The translations under genes were made by a program, and so were the position numbers. 64,000 nucleotides of DNA from Adiantum capillus-veneris (lineage: Eukaryota; Streptophyta; Polypodiopsida; Polypodiales; Pteridaceae): positions 43,035,037-43,099,036 of the forward strand of contig CM043966.1 of NCBI GenBank assembly GCA_014529385.2, written 5' to 3'. The notes beneath the pieces are model-generated. The model did not search any database. It saw nothing but the letters and a program-made list of their open reading frames with translations, and had not been told where the DNA came from. Each line of letters starts with the position of its first letter. The stretch's first letter is position 1. Of the stretch, positions 12,800 to 26,149 are shown in pieces.

Positions 12800-13408
12800 A
12801 CAAATTACTAAAAATGGCGTCGTAGTTACGTGATGCTGGCGAATGGTGTGTTGCCGGTGCATCGGTGTAGCGCGTACGTCTTTTCGAGGTTGGCCGGGGG
12901 AGGCCTTCGACGCATTTCTCCTTTTTGTTGTTGGTGGCGTGTGCTTTGGGTTTCCTCCTTCTTTTTGTCAATGTCGATGGCATAAGATCCTTCTTTTTTT
13001 GTATTTTTTTAAGTGCCTGCGTATACACGTGTCGTGTGTATATATAGGTGTGTGAGTGAGTATGTATAAGTGTAGGTATATATATAAGTGTGTATTTGTA
13101 TATGGAAGCGGGTGTGTGCGTGTATATGTACATGTGTGTGTGTATGCTTGCATGGGAACGTGGGGTGTGTGTGTTAATATATATATATATAAATAATATA
13201 TAATTTCGGTTTTCGGCAGTGCCGTGGGCGACACAGAGACGGGGGGGGTGAGGATGGTGAATGGGGGGGGGTGTGCGTGCGCAGTGTGTGTGTGTGTGTG
13301 TGGTGTGTGTTTGCGACGCCTGCGCTAGCTGTGTACAAAGGGTGTGTATGAGCGCCGGGAGCTGGGTGCCGCCTGTGGGCGAGACAGAGCGCGAGAGAGA
13401 GAGTGAGA
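12800..13408. repeat. GT-rich low-complexity region
   Basis: The plus strand is dominated by tgtgtg, gtatat and poly-G stretches. ORFs on either strand here are compositionally biased, with His/Thr- or Cys/Val-rich runs. No gene is supported. Confidence 0.7.
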
Positions 13409-13938
<530 letters not shown>

Positions 13939-13991
13939 GTGGCTTAGGGGTGGGAAGAGCTTGCCCTAAGGCCCGTCGTGGCTACTCCCGA

Positions 13992-14447
13992 GAGAGAGAG
14001 AGAGAGAGAGAGCTAAGGCTAGGTGTAGATAGGGGGGGGGGGGGGGGGGGGGGGGGGGTGCTTAGGCCAGTGGTCCGCCAGGGTGGGGGAAAGGAAGAAA
14101 ACAGGGGGGGGGGGGGGGGGGGGGTGTGTTTAAGGCCGAAGGGAATGTCGACGAGGGGAGGTGGGGGTACGGCCCGCCGGGGCTGGTGTGTGGACAAGCA
14201 GAGAGAGAGGGGAAGAATATTTGGAAGAGAGAGAGGATAATATCTATGACAGCCCGCCGAGGCTGGAGTGTGACAGAGATACCAAAGGCACCTACCATGC
14301 CAGATGATGCAGTGGCAGAGTAGGAGAGAGAGAATATTTGCGGAGCTAGGCAGTTAGAGAGATAGATCGTCTTTTGGTGATAATGGAGGGGTGTGGCCAA
14401 ACTGGCGGCGCCCCACTGGTGGTTAACCTTGGGGGGGGGGGGGGGGT
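13992..14447. repeat. Poly-G tracts and GA runs
   Basis: Three long guanine homopolymers (about 14031-14058, 14106-14124 and 14431-14447) sit among short GA runs. They may cause sequencing length errors and could form G-quadruplexes. No gene. Confidence 0.85.
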
Positions 14448-14584
14448 ATGGTGAATGGTAAGGGATTTTTTTTGTTTTTATTTTCTTCTTTTGGTAACAA
14501 ACCCTTCCTCCCTTAGGGTGTGGTTCTCAGGGGCACGGTTTCGAAAGCCGACCATCATTAGCCCTCCCATCTGGCTAGAGGCAT

Positions 14585-16192
14585 TCATGCTTCTAGCCCT
14601 TCCTCTGCATCTTTAGTTGTGGAGTTAGAGGGTTCTCCCTCTTCTGGAATGCCTAGCATTGGATCAAACCTAAGAAAATACCTTTTCAGCCTCCATCCAT
14701 TGACCCTAGTCTTGTGAATTCTCCCATCTGCTTCCATCAGCTTATAGCTGCCATTGTCATAGCGCTTCTTGATGATAAATGGTCCCTCCCATCAAGGTTG
14801 AAATTTCTTGTCCTTCCTGGTGTCGAATCTGTTGTCGTATCTCAGCACTAACATACCTTTTTCCAGTCCCTTTTCTTTAAGCCCTGGATTGAAAGTGAGC
14901 TGGCTTCGTTCTGCTTGCGCTGCATAATGATTGATTGCTTCTTCCCTATCTAGTTGGAGTCTCTTCAGATCCAGGATATGGTTTCAGAGATTTACAATTG
15001 GACGCTGTATCTGGCTAGCCAAGACTCGTAAGCTGGCTATTTGTACCTCAATAGGTAGAATTGCCTCCTTCCCATAAACTAGATGGAAAGGGGTGAAACC
15101 TAGTGATGTTCGGAACGTCGTTCGGTAGGCCCAAAGAGATGCCATGAGATGTTTATCCCAGTCTCCTGTGTGATTGTTCATCTGCTTTGTGATGATTTTA
15201 CAAATCATTCCATTTACCTTCTCTACCAGACCATTGCATTGTGGATAATAGGGTGTGGAATGTCAGCGTGTGATGCCTAACTTCTTCATCAGTTCTCCTA
15301 CCAGATCGCCTCTGAAACCTGGTCCTCTATCTGATATTATCTCAAGAGGGGTGCCAAAACGGCAACAGATATGCTCAAAAATGAACTTTGCTACCTCTTG
15401 GGCTGTAATGCAGGTGATGGCTGTTGCTTCTGCGCATCGAGTCATGTAGTCTACACCCACTATGATGTACAGTTTACCTGATTGGACCCTTGGTAAAGGA
15501 CCGATTGCATCTATTCCCCATTTCTCAAATGGACCATATGAGATGATAGGAGTTTGTGGCTCGTAGGTTAATGTGTGATCACTGGCCACTTGACAAGCCT
15601 TGCATGTTTTACACCAATGGTGCACATCCCTGTTCAAGCTAGGCCAAGAGTATCCTGCTTGTAGAATCTTCCTACTGGTGATATCTAGAGCAAAACGACC
15701 GCCGCAGATGCCATCATGGCAACTTGAAATTACCTCTGTGATCTCACTGGAGGTTGGCACCCGCCTGAGAATTTGATCCTTGCCCTTACAATACAAGTGG
15801 TCGTTTACAAGGCGGTATTTGGTAGCGATCCTTACCAGCCATTGCTTCTGGCCTTTGGTGTATCCTTTAGGACATTCTCCTATATCTAGAAAACAGACGA
15901 CTTCAGGCATAACATCACTACCTTGAAAGAGGGGTAGCTTCAGTTTGATGGCTCCTACGAGAACATCTTGTATTCTTTCTTTGGCTAGAGCATCTGCCTC
16001 CTGATTTTCTGCTCTGGGGACATGAAATAGTTTCATTGCTTCAAACTTCCTTAGAAGATCCTTAACTTGGCGTAGTTGACCAAGTAAAACCTGATTTCTA
16101 AAATCCCAAGTGCCATTTATCTGCCTTATCAAAAGCAAAGCATCGCCAAACACATTTAGGCGCTGAATTCCTTGTGAAATACATTGTTCCAA
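14585..16192 (-). pseudogene. Ty3 element 2: RNase H C-terminus and integrase
   Basis: RNase H ends with FHVPRAENQEADALAKE near 15995. The integrase zinc-binding region (CHDGICGGRF, then CKTCKACQ) covers about 15720-15600. The catalytic core has Asp in WGIDAIGPL (15510), Asp in ISDRGPGF (15330) and Glu in NGLVEKVNG (15222). The C-terminal domain has WEGPFIIKKRY near 14780 and TRVNGWRLKRYF near 14690. The frame stays constant but carries TGA stops after LGITR, after IVNL, and in FQP*WEGPF. Each sits where Arg is plausible, so CGA to TGA changes are likely. The natural end is the TGA at 14585. Confidence 0.85.
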
Positions 16193-16290
16193 CCCAAGAA
16201 TTAGGGCTGCATATTTTGCTTCATTGTTGGAGTGGGAGTGTAATAACTGCCCGATGGAGAATACTCTTTCTTGTTGCTCATTAAAAATGA

Positions 16291-18260
16291 CTATGCCAGC
16301 GCAAACTGGTCCATTGTTCTCTTGTATGCTCCGTCAAAGAAAAGAGAGTGAGCTCTTTCTAGCCTAGGACTCTCAACCATTGGTGTTTCTTGCTTTGCTT
16401 CCGTGTTGACCTTCAGTTTCTTCTCATAGTGGCAATGAGTGAGAATTCCCACTAAACTAGCCCTGGTGGAGTTTTCTCCTTGCATGGTGTAGTCAAACTC
16501 TTGTAATCTAATTAACCACTTAGAGATCCTAGATGAGACATCCATGTGTCACATTACATATGGGAAAACCTCCTCCATTTTCAGATAACAAAGGGTCTAG
16601 GCAAGAGATAGGAGCGAAACTTTGTGGTAGCAAACATTAGTGCCAGAACCATGTGTTCTACTTCAGTAAATCCCTTTTATGACGGGGTCATGACACGACT
16701 AGCGAAGTAAATAGGATGCATGAAAGAAGTTTTGGGGTCCTTTTGCATTAGCACAACTCCGAGTGTATCACTTCCTACACTAGGATTCACATAAAATGGC
16801 TCGTCCCACTTAGGGGGTGAAATGGTGGGAAGCTTAGCTAGGATTTGCTTTACCTTAGGAAACTGCTGCTCATTCTCTTTACTCCATGAGAAGACATCTC
16901 TCTGGGTGAGTTGTGTAGGGGAAGGACCACTTGAGATAGCAAATGAATGAACCTGCTTAAGTATCTTACCTTTTGAAGGAAAGAAACCAGCTTCTTAGCG
17001 GTGGTGGGTGATGACAAAGATACCAGGGTTTGAATCTTGCTAGGGTCAGCCTCAATCCCTTTTGATGAAATTACATGGCTAAGGAGAGTGACATTGCTTT
17101 CACCAATGTGACACTTATCCATGTTGAGCTGGCCACCCAAGGTTTGCAGCCTGGTTAAGCCGTCATAGACTTTGCTTAAATGAAGGGCTCGTGAAATATA
17201 GATGCAAAAATCATCTATGAAAACCCGTAATGATGTTCCAAAGTAGGGTTGGAAAACAAAGGTCACATAGCACTGAAATGTGGCCGGGGCATTAGTTAGG
17301 CCAAAAGGCATCACCCTGTAACCAAAGCATCCCCAAGGTGTAATGAAGGTTGTCTTCTTTTGATCTTCTTCTGCAATGCTAATCTGGAAGTATCCCGAGT
17401 AGCCATCGCACACTGTGTATCATTCGTGACCCGCCACTTCATCGAGAATTTCATCTTGGAATGGGAGGGGAAAGTGATCCCTCTTCGTGGCTGCATTGAG
17501 AGGTTTATAGTCCACACAGACTCTCCACTTACCATTTTTTTTTGGTGTGACTACTACTGGGGAGACCCAGTCCGAGTCTTCAACAGGGTAGATGAAACCT
17601 GCTTGTAGGAAAATTCTCACTTCTTTAAGTAGTGCCTCTTGTTGGATTACTCCATGTCTTCTGAGCTTCTTCACTACGGGTTTACTGCCTTCCTTGAGTT
17701 TTATGTGGTGTTGCACTACTGTAATTCCTGTGATCTTATCATAGCCATCAATGAACAAAGTAGTGAAGTTGCCTAGCATGGAAACATATTCCTTCCTTTC
17801 TTCATCGGTTAACTCATTTGAGAGCATTTTTTGTAACTTACCTACATCCTCCAAGGACTGCGTACCTGATGATTCCTCTTGGTTTGTCGGGGGTGTTTCA
17901 GATTGTGTCAATCTTTTCGGGTCTTTAAGAATGACCCCCATCACTTCGATGCTACTGTCACTTCTGTCGGTGGTGGTTGTCTCTTCTCCTGAGGTAGACA
18001 AATAGTCGCTGGTGGAATCATCTTCTGAAGCCTCCAAGATCATGTTCCACTGCTTTCCAGTCCTCATGTCGTAGAATATGGACTTCCCTTTAGCGTCCTT
18101 CATCTGAATCATTCTGGTGCTCCAGTCTTGTTTAGCTTCCATAGCCATAAGCCAAGGCCTCCCAAGAATGATGGGGTAGCCCTCTTTGCCATGCAAACAA
18201 GCTAGTCCAAATTTAAATAAAACCAAGGTGACCTCAACGCTAGCAAAAAGATATATGAGA
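16291..18260 (-). pseudogene. Ty3 element 2: protease end, RT, start of RNase H
   Basis: The protease C-terminus shows as IILGRPWLMAMEA (about 18165). After an acidic linker, RT begins (DWVSPVVVTPKKNGKWRV near 17535). A TGA at 17420 interrupts the frame (GHE*YTVCDGYSGYF). RT resumes with WGCFGYRVMPFGLTNAPATF and the catalytic FIDDF near 17210, where both Asp are kept. The connection domain and RNase H start (about 16850-16291) are frame-disrupted, with FDGAYK near 16330. Confidence 0.85.
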
Positions 18261-19639
18261 AATTTAACTAGGATAATGAGTTGGACAAGATTGGACAAGA
18301 TGTGCTAGATGATGGATTTGTATGGTTGCCATACACATCAAAAGATAGTGCTTTTACATAAGAGAAGAGAAAAGACACAACCATCAAGATCTGTGATGTG
18401 GTCGTGCATGCAGATGCCATTCACAGAGGTGGTGGATAGTCTATTTTCATGGCAAGAGATGTTTTGTATGCAGCCTAGTTTCCTACAATGCCCAAAACTA
18501 TAACAACTAGTCTACTTTATTCTTCACATACTAGAGCAAGCCCTTGGTGGCATCTGTAGTCTATTAAATCATGGAAAAAGGAATATGCAGGACCAAAGCC
18601 TATGTTTTGATTGGAGAAATCAATACAAGAGAACAAATATACGATCTAACAATGTGTGGCACTCCTATAAAAAGATCTAAGCTTAGTATTAGTTTAATTA
18701 TTAGTTGCCCGCATGGTGTGCGTAAAGCCTATTGTTTGGCCTTTCAAGGGGTCCAATGATAAGCTAGTGGATTTAATTAATTGTTTTTGCATTTATCAAG
18801 TCCTCTCTCTCAAAGGGGAAATGGGGACACTTATCCCAAAACTACCCTTGTTGCTTGTAATGCATCCTGCATGTGATTGGCGAGTCTTGCAAGGGTCCAA
18901 TGAGCTTCAAGAATGAGCTACAAGGGGGGGTCGACCAAGGAAGCTAGGGGCATGCTTGGGGGGTATACTCTCCCACACATACTCACACAAACACTCATTG
19001 TGTGAAGTGCAAAGTGCAAGAGCTCCATCTCCTTCTCCAAGCTAGAAGAGAAGTTGAGAGCCTTCACCAACACTCTTGGCTATGGATCTCCACTACTTCG
19101 TTGGCATAGGGAGATCTAGTGAAGTAGAAATAGAAGACCTATGTCCTAAAAATCTTGGAAAACTTATAGATGGAAAATTTTATAGGTTAATTTACTATAA
19201 TCTCCTCCTCTTCTTCTTCCTCTCACTTGCATTGCAACTTATCGAAGTAGATTGTGATGCAAAGACACAAGACTTGCATTATACCTTGTCTTGAATTAAC
19301 ATTTTGATTGATAAAAAATGTGCTCGCTACAAACAACATTTTCAACTTCCATAAATTACTTGCTATGTAATAGAAATGGCCTTTTGCGGTGAGTCTTTTG
19401 TGTCCGAAGTTAGTTAGCGCTACATTAAGATGACCAAATTATATGTGCTCAATGAATCTCGGTGTGTCAGGGTATGATTATTTTTTGCTTACCAAAAACC
19501 TTGCATCTATATAATGTGTGTGAAAATGGAGCATTTAAAAGGTCGTAAGTACTATGATCCTTTCTATGGTTCTAGTTTACATGCATTTTGTGATCAAACA
19601 ACTTAGAAAGGATGCAAAATGGTGTATACTTTGATTTAT

Positions 19640-19840
19640 ATATGTGGGAGAAAAGTATTCACAAGTGGAAAACATGGCCTTCAATAGAAGGCACTAGAGC
19701 TTAGATAATCTCTCGTGTCCGTGATAAACTATTTACTGATTTTAGATCATTAACTTAATGTGGGAGAACAGTGGAAAACATGGCCTAGATAATCTCTCGT
19801 GTCCGTGATAAACTATTTACTGATTTTAGATCATTAACTT
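19640..19840. repeat. Imperfect tandem duplication, 84-bp offset
   Basis: The segment tagataatctctcgtgtcc through tagatcattaactt occurs at 19702 and again at 19786. Each is preceded by a related atgtgggaga...gtggaaaacatggcct string. Confidence 0.8.
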
Positions 19841-20253
19841 GCAAGGTGGCATTGATTTGTAAGCTTTCTTATTTAATACTCCACAACTGCTCCCAAGAGT
19901 TTCATTTAGTTATGAAAAAAAAAATCATTTTCAAAATCACACATTGCTCCTTTTCATGAATTTTCAGAAAGGAAATTTTCATGTTGAATGAGATACTTAG
20001 TGTTTTATAAACTTTTCACATTGTCAAGGTCAAAATCTGGTTTTCCTCTTCCTCTTGCTCTCAACGGACATTTTTTAATTTCAAAGTGGCATGATTGTAA
20101 GCTGAGACACACTATTCTCGAACGGTGGTCGTTTTATGTTGTACCAAGGCCTTATGTAGTCTATACAAAGCATGAGTTCCCATAAATGAAAGCTAGGTCA
20201 TCGTTGCTTTTAACCATTACATGAGAACTAATAAGAGTCCTACCTGGTCTAAT

Positions 20254-20339
20254 AAGGAAAATCGTTATCCTTTTACAGTAACGCATTTGGTAAAGTAAGG
20301 GAAATCGTTATCCTTTTACAGTAACGCATTTGGTAAAGT
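20254..20339. repeat. 43-bp tandem duplication
   Basis: Two head-to-tail copies run from aaggaaaatcgttatcc to catttggtaaagt (20254-20296 and 20297-20339) and differ at one base. Confidence 0.9.
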
Positions 20340-20818
20340 TTCTTCTTCCTTGGATAGGATATACATTTGAGATTGGGAAGAAGATTTTCTTCTCCTCCTC
20401 CACCTTGACAAAAACATAAAACCTATAATGCTCCCTCTAAAGGGTCTTCCTTATTTGGTAGTACTAATTAACTAGCTTCAACAAAGCAAATGGAGAATCC
20501 TTGCACTACAGCATAATACCCAGCTTTCGACGCTCCATATTTCGACGCACCATATCTTTCTATGCGTTTTTCAACGAACATATTGCTCGTTGATATATGT
20601 GTCGATACAGACGTGAAAATATACGTGGCAATGCATGTCGAAAGCTAAGTATTTCCACGTGTATATCGACGCGTATATCGACGACAAAAAATTGGGGGAA
20701 AAAAACCAAATTTGCACGTAGGCAGTCATTTTCACCTATGAGCACGGGCACAGATCTGCCCTTGGAAACCTGCAGCGCAGGTATTAATGATCCCTCCGCC
20801 CCCCCCCTCAAGCTACAT

Positions 20819-21280
<462 letters not shown>

Positions 21281-21506
21281 TAGTAGATAGAGAAAGTCGG
21301 CGTGAAAGAGTTAGCTTGGCTGACCAATTGTATGAAAAGAACAGAAACTCTCTCTATCTCTCTCTCCCTCCAGAAGAAACTATGGAACTAAAAGAGGCAA
21401 AGGGGTTTTGCCCGCTACATGCATTGTCATGTACACCTGGGAGAGCACGTATGTATCTACCCATATAGGATTTGACCAATAAAAACTAGATTATTGACCT
21501 GGTGGT

Positions 21507-21550
21507 CCTGATCTCCGTACACCTCTGGACCGAGGTGTGCGGAGATCGGG
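21507..21550 (+). promoter_or_regulatory. Leader hairpin upstream of TNP2, CACTA 1
   Basis: The left arm ends at 21525, the loop is TGGACC (21526-21531) and the right arm runs 21532-21550. The stem is 19 pairs long, with two G-U-type pairs if read as RNA. It lies about 75 bp before the TNP2 start codon. The same structure occurs at 55872-55915 in CACTA 2. Its role is unknown. Confidence 0.65.
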
Positions 21551-21624
21551 CAAGGCTAGAGAATGCGAGGTAGTTTACATTGTGAGGAGTATATATATTA
21601 AAACAACATTCATAATCATTGTAG

Positions 21625-23132
21625 ATGGCAACGTCATCAATTAACATGGAGAAAAAGATTGCATGCTCGTGCACGCTCTGCAAGTATCAAATCTTGCACA
21701 AGCGTAGGTTATGTAATGAGCATGTGCACAAGTACGGAGAGTTTACTAGAGAAACCGTACAGAATCTACGATACGACTCCTACGGAAGGGACATTGATTT
21801 TCGCGACATAACACCTACATCTGAGAGAGAGAGAAAAAGGATTATGCGTGAATGTTCGACCAATCTAGAGCCAAGGATGGAAGCAGAGGAGGGATTACAG
21901 ACAGAAGATGACGGCATGGAGGAGATGCTAGATGCCTTCTTCCAGACAAGCGAGGAGAACGCTAACGAAGCAGCACCAGAAGACGTGCGCCTATCTCCTG
22001 AAGACATGTTGAGAAAGTTGGCACGTCAACCAATCTATGAAGGCGCCAAAATATCTGTGCTTCGTACTTGTCTGTCGTTTTTGAATCTGCTGTCAGTGTA
22101 TGGGTGGTCAAATGCAAGCGTCACTGCTTTGTTTAGGTACGTAACTTACAAAAGAGATTTTCCGATTGCAATGGTGACGTGCTTGGGGAGCTTTTAATTT
22201 AATGTGGCTTAAACAGGTTGTTGCGGGAGCAACTTCTCCTGGCTGGCAATGAAATGCCTCCCTCCAGGCCAAACGCAAAGTGACTATTGAACTCAGTTGG
22301 CTTGGACTACAACAAGATTCATGCATGTCCAAAGGATTGCATTCTTTTTCGCAATAAATTCACTGATTGTCTGTCGTGTCCTAAGTGCAGAGCAATGCGC
22401 TATAAACAAGATGTGGTTGGCGAGTCAGTGCCAACTAAAGTGTTGCGGTATTTCCCTATTATTCCAAGGATAAAAAGCATGTTTCGTTGTGGTTCCATTG
22501 CAAAGTTGATGCGGTGGCATTCTACGAATAGATCCACTGACGCAACATTTAGGGTGTCCATTGATTCAAAGGCTTGGAGGCACATTGAAGACACTTGGCC
22601 ACATTTTAAGAGTGAACCACACAATTTGCGTTTGGGCATTTTAAGAGTGAACCATGCAATTTCTATCCGTTTCTGACCCAGAAATGCCTCGACTATGGAG
22701 CAATGAGGAGGATGCAAGATTGGTGGGAGAGGAGCCGCAGGGACAAGGGGTGCCAAAGAAAATGGACAATGGTGGTTTGGAGTTGAGGTTACTCCAAGAA
22801 ATAAACAAGTATTTGAAGGGAAAGAGCTTCTAGAGGAAAGTCGGTCAGATGACGCAGATACTACTGTGACATTAGATGAGACGGACGAAGGTATGACAGA
22901 GGAAGCTCATAGATATACGAGGGATGACGCAGACGAGGCAGATATGACACTTATAGATGAAAATGCAATGGATGAAGACAATCTACCAAAACGAGTTGGG
23001 ACAGAGTTATGTCTGCAGTTAGAGATAGATGATGATACGGTGCAAGATCTTATCGATGATGCCTCACTAGTCGAGGCCTGTAAGTGTTTGTGTAAAGACG
23101 TTGATTTAAAATTAATCTATTTCTTAATTTAA
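21625..23132 (+). pseudogene. CACTA TNP2-type transposase, internally deleted
   Basis: Exon 1 (21625-22136) encodes a Transposase-associated-like Cys motif (CSCTLCKYQ) and an acidic region, ending in YGWSNASVTALFR. Intron 1 (22137-22216, GTACGT...ACAG) is at the same codon and phase as in CACTA 2. Exon 2 carries a TGA at 22281. It then shows the conserved TNP2 block: DYNKIHACPKDCILFRN, CPKC, KVLRYFPIIPRI and HNLRLGI. Homology stops near 22640 at a short direct repeat. The following ORF (22866-23132) is an acidic C-terminal-like tail. About 600-700 residues of the transposase core are missing relative to the intact copy at 56029. Confidence 0.85.
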
Positions 23133-23182
23133 ACAAAGGTGCTCTGACGCTTTCTTTTACTTTTTTTGTGTAGGACTTTAGT

Positions 23183-24305
23183 GTGGCAGATCAGTATCCA
23201 GATCCTGCTTCTATGAGTGCCGATGCATTTATGGGCTTCATCACACAGATGACGCCCAGTCAGATGACAGATGCATCTCAATATTGGGTAGCCAGAGGCA
23301 CGGGTACCACGCCTCCGGGCTTCACACCCAAGGGTCCGACGCCTATGGGGGGGACGCCTATGGGTATGACGCCTACGAGGTCTCCCATCACGGCCGCTTC
23401 GATACCTAGGGGTACGGCAAATACGGGTACGTCATCATCTCCGCAGAACAGGCGCACTCGTCGATCTCGGCGATCCTCATGGTGGAGGTGGTGGTTGTTG
23501 TGGAGGAGGGTCCACAGATGCTTCGACCTCTCCTCACTCACGATCCCCGTCCTACCCAGGCATACCTCTCGACACACCTCTTAGCACACCTCGGACATCT
23601 TGGGGGGCACACGATCCTAGTGCCTCCAAGGTCTATACTGTACGGGCGGATGGACAGGTTGACATGGATAGAGTCGGAACTGAGATAAGATAGCGGGTTC
23701 GCCAGCTCGCGAAGCTGCAGTTTTCGACCACCATTTTGACACCTTGGCCTAATCAGGATTGCAGCAAAGTCAATTATATAGTGGAGACCATCATGAGAGA
23801 GTATCAGCCTGCTCCGAGTTCAGAGGAGCTTCTGAGGAGGTGGATCACGGGTGTTGCACGGGACACCGTGAAACATCGTCGAGATGCAGCTCGTTGGGCT
23901 TTCAGGACGGGCTCGCCGAAGCCTTCAGGCGTCTCACATGAGACGTAGTAGCAGATCATGGAGAATGAGCAGACAACGGACATGCGGTTCAGACAGCAGC
24001 GTCAGGCCGCGGAGATATGACAGATGACAAGGGGCACATCTCATCTTGGCAGCGGAAGCTTCGACACCTTTCGCTATGAGTTTGTGAGTTTCCAATCTAA
24101 TTCTAGTTATGGCGTTTTTTTTTTAAAACGCGATGAATCATGTATTCTTAATTACTTTGGTTTTTGTATAAACGCAGAATCTTGGAATGCATCGAGCCCC
24201 GACACGCCAGGAGCAGACAGATGGATATCGGAGAGGCATTTATGAAGTATTGAATGATCTTGCTGTCTCGCAGAGAGCCTGTAGACTGGGAGGCCTTAGA
24301 GTCTC
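23183..24305 (+). pseudogene. Second CACTA gene (TNPA/Ptta-like) remnant
   Basis: This occupies the same position relative to TNP2 as the second gene of CACTA 2. It begins with MADQYPDPASMSADAF. A Thr/Pro/Gly-rich segment of GTPPGFTPKGPTP type follows, then an Arg/Ser stretch. After frame breaks it shows a basic helical segment, EELLRRWITGVARD, with RWAFRTGSPKPSGV (23850-23935). That layout, a Pro/Thr-rich N-terminus followed by a basic domain, matches plant En/Spm second-gene products. Multiple frame changes make this copy non-coding as it stands. Exon boundaries are not certain. Confidence 0.55.
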
Positions 24306-24493
24306 GCTGATCGATTGAGGTGAGAAGTTAATATGTGTGAGTTGATTTAATTAATTAAGTATATGTGAAGTAATATTATACTAATTTTGTGACTTGTCCT
24401 TTTATGTGCAGGTTGTGACGCAAAGTCATCAATGGATTTCTATATATGTTTTGTGTCGAAATTTGCGTCGAAGGTACTTTTTTTGTTGTAGTG

Positions 24494-25419
24494 TTGACAT
24501 TTTTTTAAGCTCGCGGAGACTTTCAGACTAAGGATACAAAGTCATAGGTGGATGCGACTGCAATATTTGCATGGAGCCCTAAGGTTAACAGTATGTATGG
24601 CCACACCATGAGACACTTAATACTGCTCCATGCAGAGCCCGTGCCCAGAAAATTTTAGTTAATGCTTAGTTAACATAAGATGGTTCGTAATTGATTGCCT
24701 TGGGTACTTTTATAACAAGAAAGAGGAAGTAAAATGGTGTGTACCATCATTAGCTTGCCATTTGGAACTAGTGTGCAAGCTTTATCCAACGGCCGGCAAT
24801 TGCTCCCAAGAGTTCTATATATGCTTTTCTTATAAAGCCTTATGTAGGCTTAAACGTTATCAAATCATAAGGATTTGTGTTGATGAGATGCATGAAAGCA
24901 AAAACAAGTGAAAAACTTCCCAAGACTACCAAAGTATGCATTTTTGGCATGCAACTTTTCAATAGTCCCAAACATGGTTACTTCCATTCAAACTTGCTGT
25001 TTTGACCATCTTCTTGTATCCTTCTACATTAGACACTACCTTATACTCAACAAAGACATTTCCCGTCGCTAATTCTACATCTCCTTTATAAAAAAGGATT
25101 GGACAAATTCAAAGCTTTGAATTCCACAACCGCAAGTAAAGACAAGATGATCCCTTGAGGAGGAACTTTAGGATTGTGATGAGACCAACAATAGGCCTTG
25201 GCAAGTTTTAGCAAAAGGATGAGGCAGCATTGGGAGTAATTCTTACGGCATTGGATGATAATTTCATCCACTGTACATATGGTGCTACCACATCATTGAA
25301 ACCTAGCAAAGTTTTGAAGGGCTTTTGGGGCAAGAACTAAAACTTCATTTAGTTTGATATTGCAAGAAGACAACATATCTAGCCCAACTAATAAGCTCAA
25401 GTCTATATACATTTACTTG
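24494..25419. other. Gene-free interval
   Basis: No supported coding sequence. A short stretch near 24777-24840 (aagcttta...ttgctcccaagagtt) resembles one at 19858-19905 on the other side of CACTA 1. This hints that both flanks belong to one older repeat. Confidence 0.4.
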
Positions 25420-25690
25420 ATGCACATTGAGTAGAAGCATGATCAGGAAGACTACCAACAAATTGCCACTATGATAAAAGAATATGATAAGGCTAAAAGA
25501 CACCACCAAAACTCTTCATGAGATGAGGAAGAAGTAGAATGCAAACTCGATAAGTGCCATGAACATGACAAGGCTGGACATTTAGCCAAAGATAGCTTCA
25601 CCAGAAACCCTTGCACCCATCGAGGCAAGACAAACCACCCATGATCTAAATGCCATTTGAAGGATAAGAGAGAACTCCATGTTAAAGAGC
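25420..25690 (+). pseudogene. Decayed retrotransposon Gag zinc-knuckle region
   Basis: One frame reads a degenerate double knuckle: KCHEHDKAGHLAKDS, then CTHRGKTNHP*SKC. Spacing fits C-x2-C-x4-H-x4-C, but several Cys are replaced and a stop intervenes. This is consistent with an old copia-type gag. Confidence 0.5.
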
Positions 25691-26061
25691 CCTTAAATAT
25701 ACATTTATGGGAGTGATGATGAAAGCCATATCTTATGAAGTCCTGCGTGGAGTCTACCTTCCATCGTTGTCAAAGTAGCACATGGTCTTGGATAGCATTA
25801 ATGTCATCAATACATTCATCCATATGTTTTGTTCACCTTCTAGTTGAGGGAAGGGCAATTAACAAAAGAATGCTAGGGAAAGGTTGTTGGAGTTGAACCC
25901 TCTTTTTCTCGAGCCTTTATGGCAACCTCCGTCATTGCATGCATGCATTCATCTCATCACGGAGTTTCACGCATGTATGATGCACCTGTTTGTGCCGAAT
26001 CAAGTTATCATAGCTGTCTATGTAAGTCCAGGTTTGTGGGTACCTCTCTCACACCTTGTCC

Positions 26062-26067
<6 letters not shown>

Positions 26068-26146
<79 letters not shown>
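26068..26146. repeat. (TC)n(TG)n compound microsatellite
   Basis: About 19 TC units are followed by about 20 TG units. Confidence 0.95.

Positions 26147-26149
<3 letters not shown>

Larger units (their letters stand above)
14585..18260 (-). mobile_element. Ty3-type retrotransposon 2, truncated at the 5' side
   Basis: Minus-strand pol in the order protease end, RT, RNase H, integrase, mostly in one frame. Homology stops near 18260, just upstream of the protease C-terminus, so gag and most of the protease are missing. I could not delimit LTRs. The 3' side after the pol stop at 14585 runs into poly-G low-complexity sequence. Confidence 0.85.
18299..20503. other. Gene-free interval with local duplications
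   Basis: No ORF here has a recognisable product. The interval contains two tandem duplications, listed separately. Confidence 0.5.
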
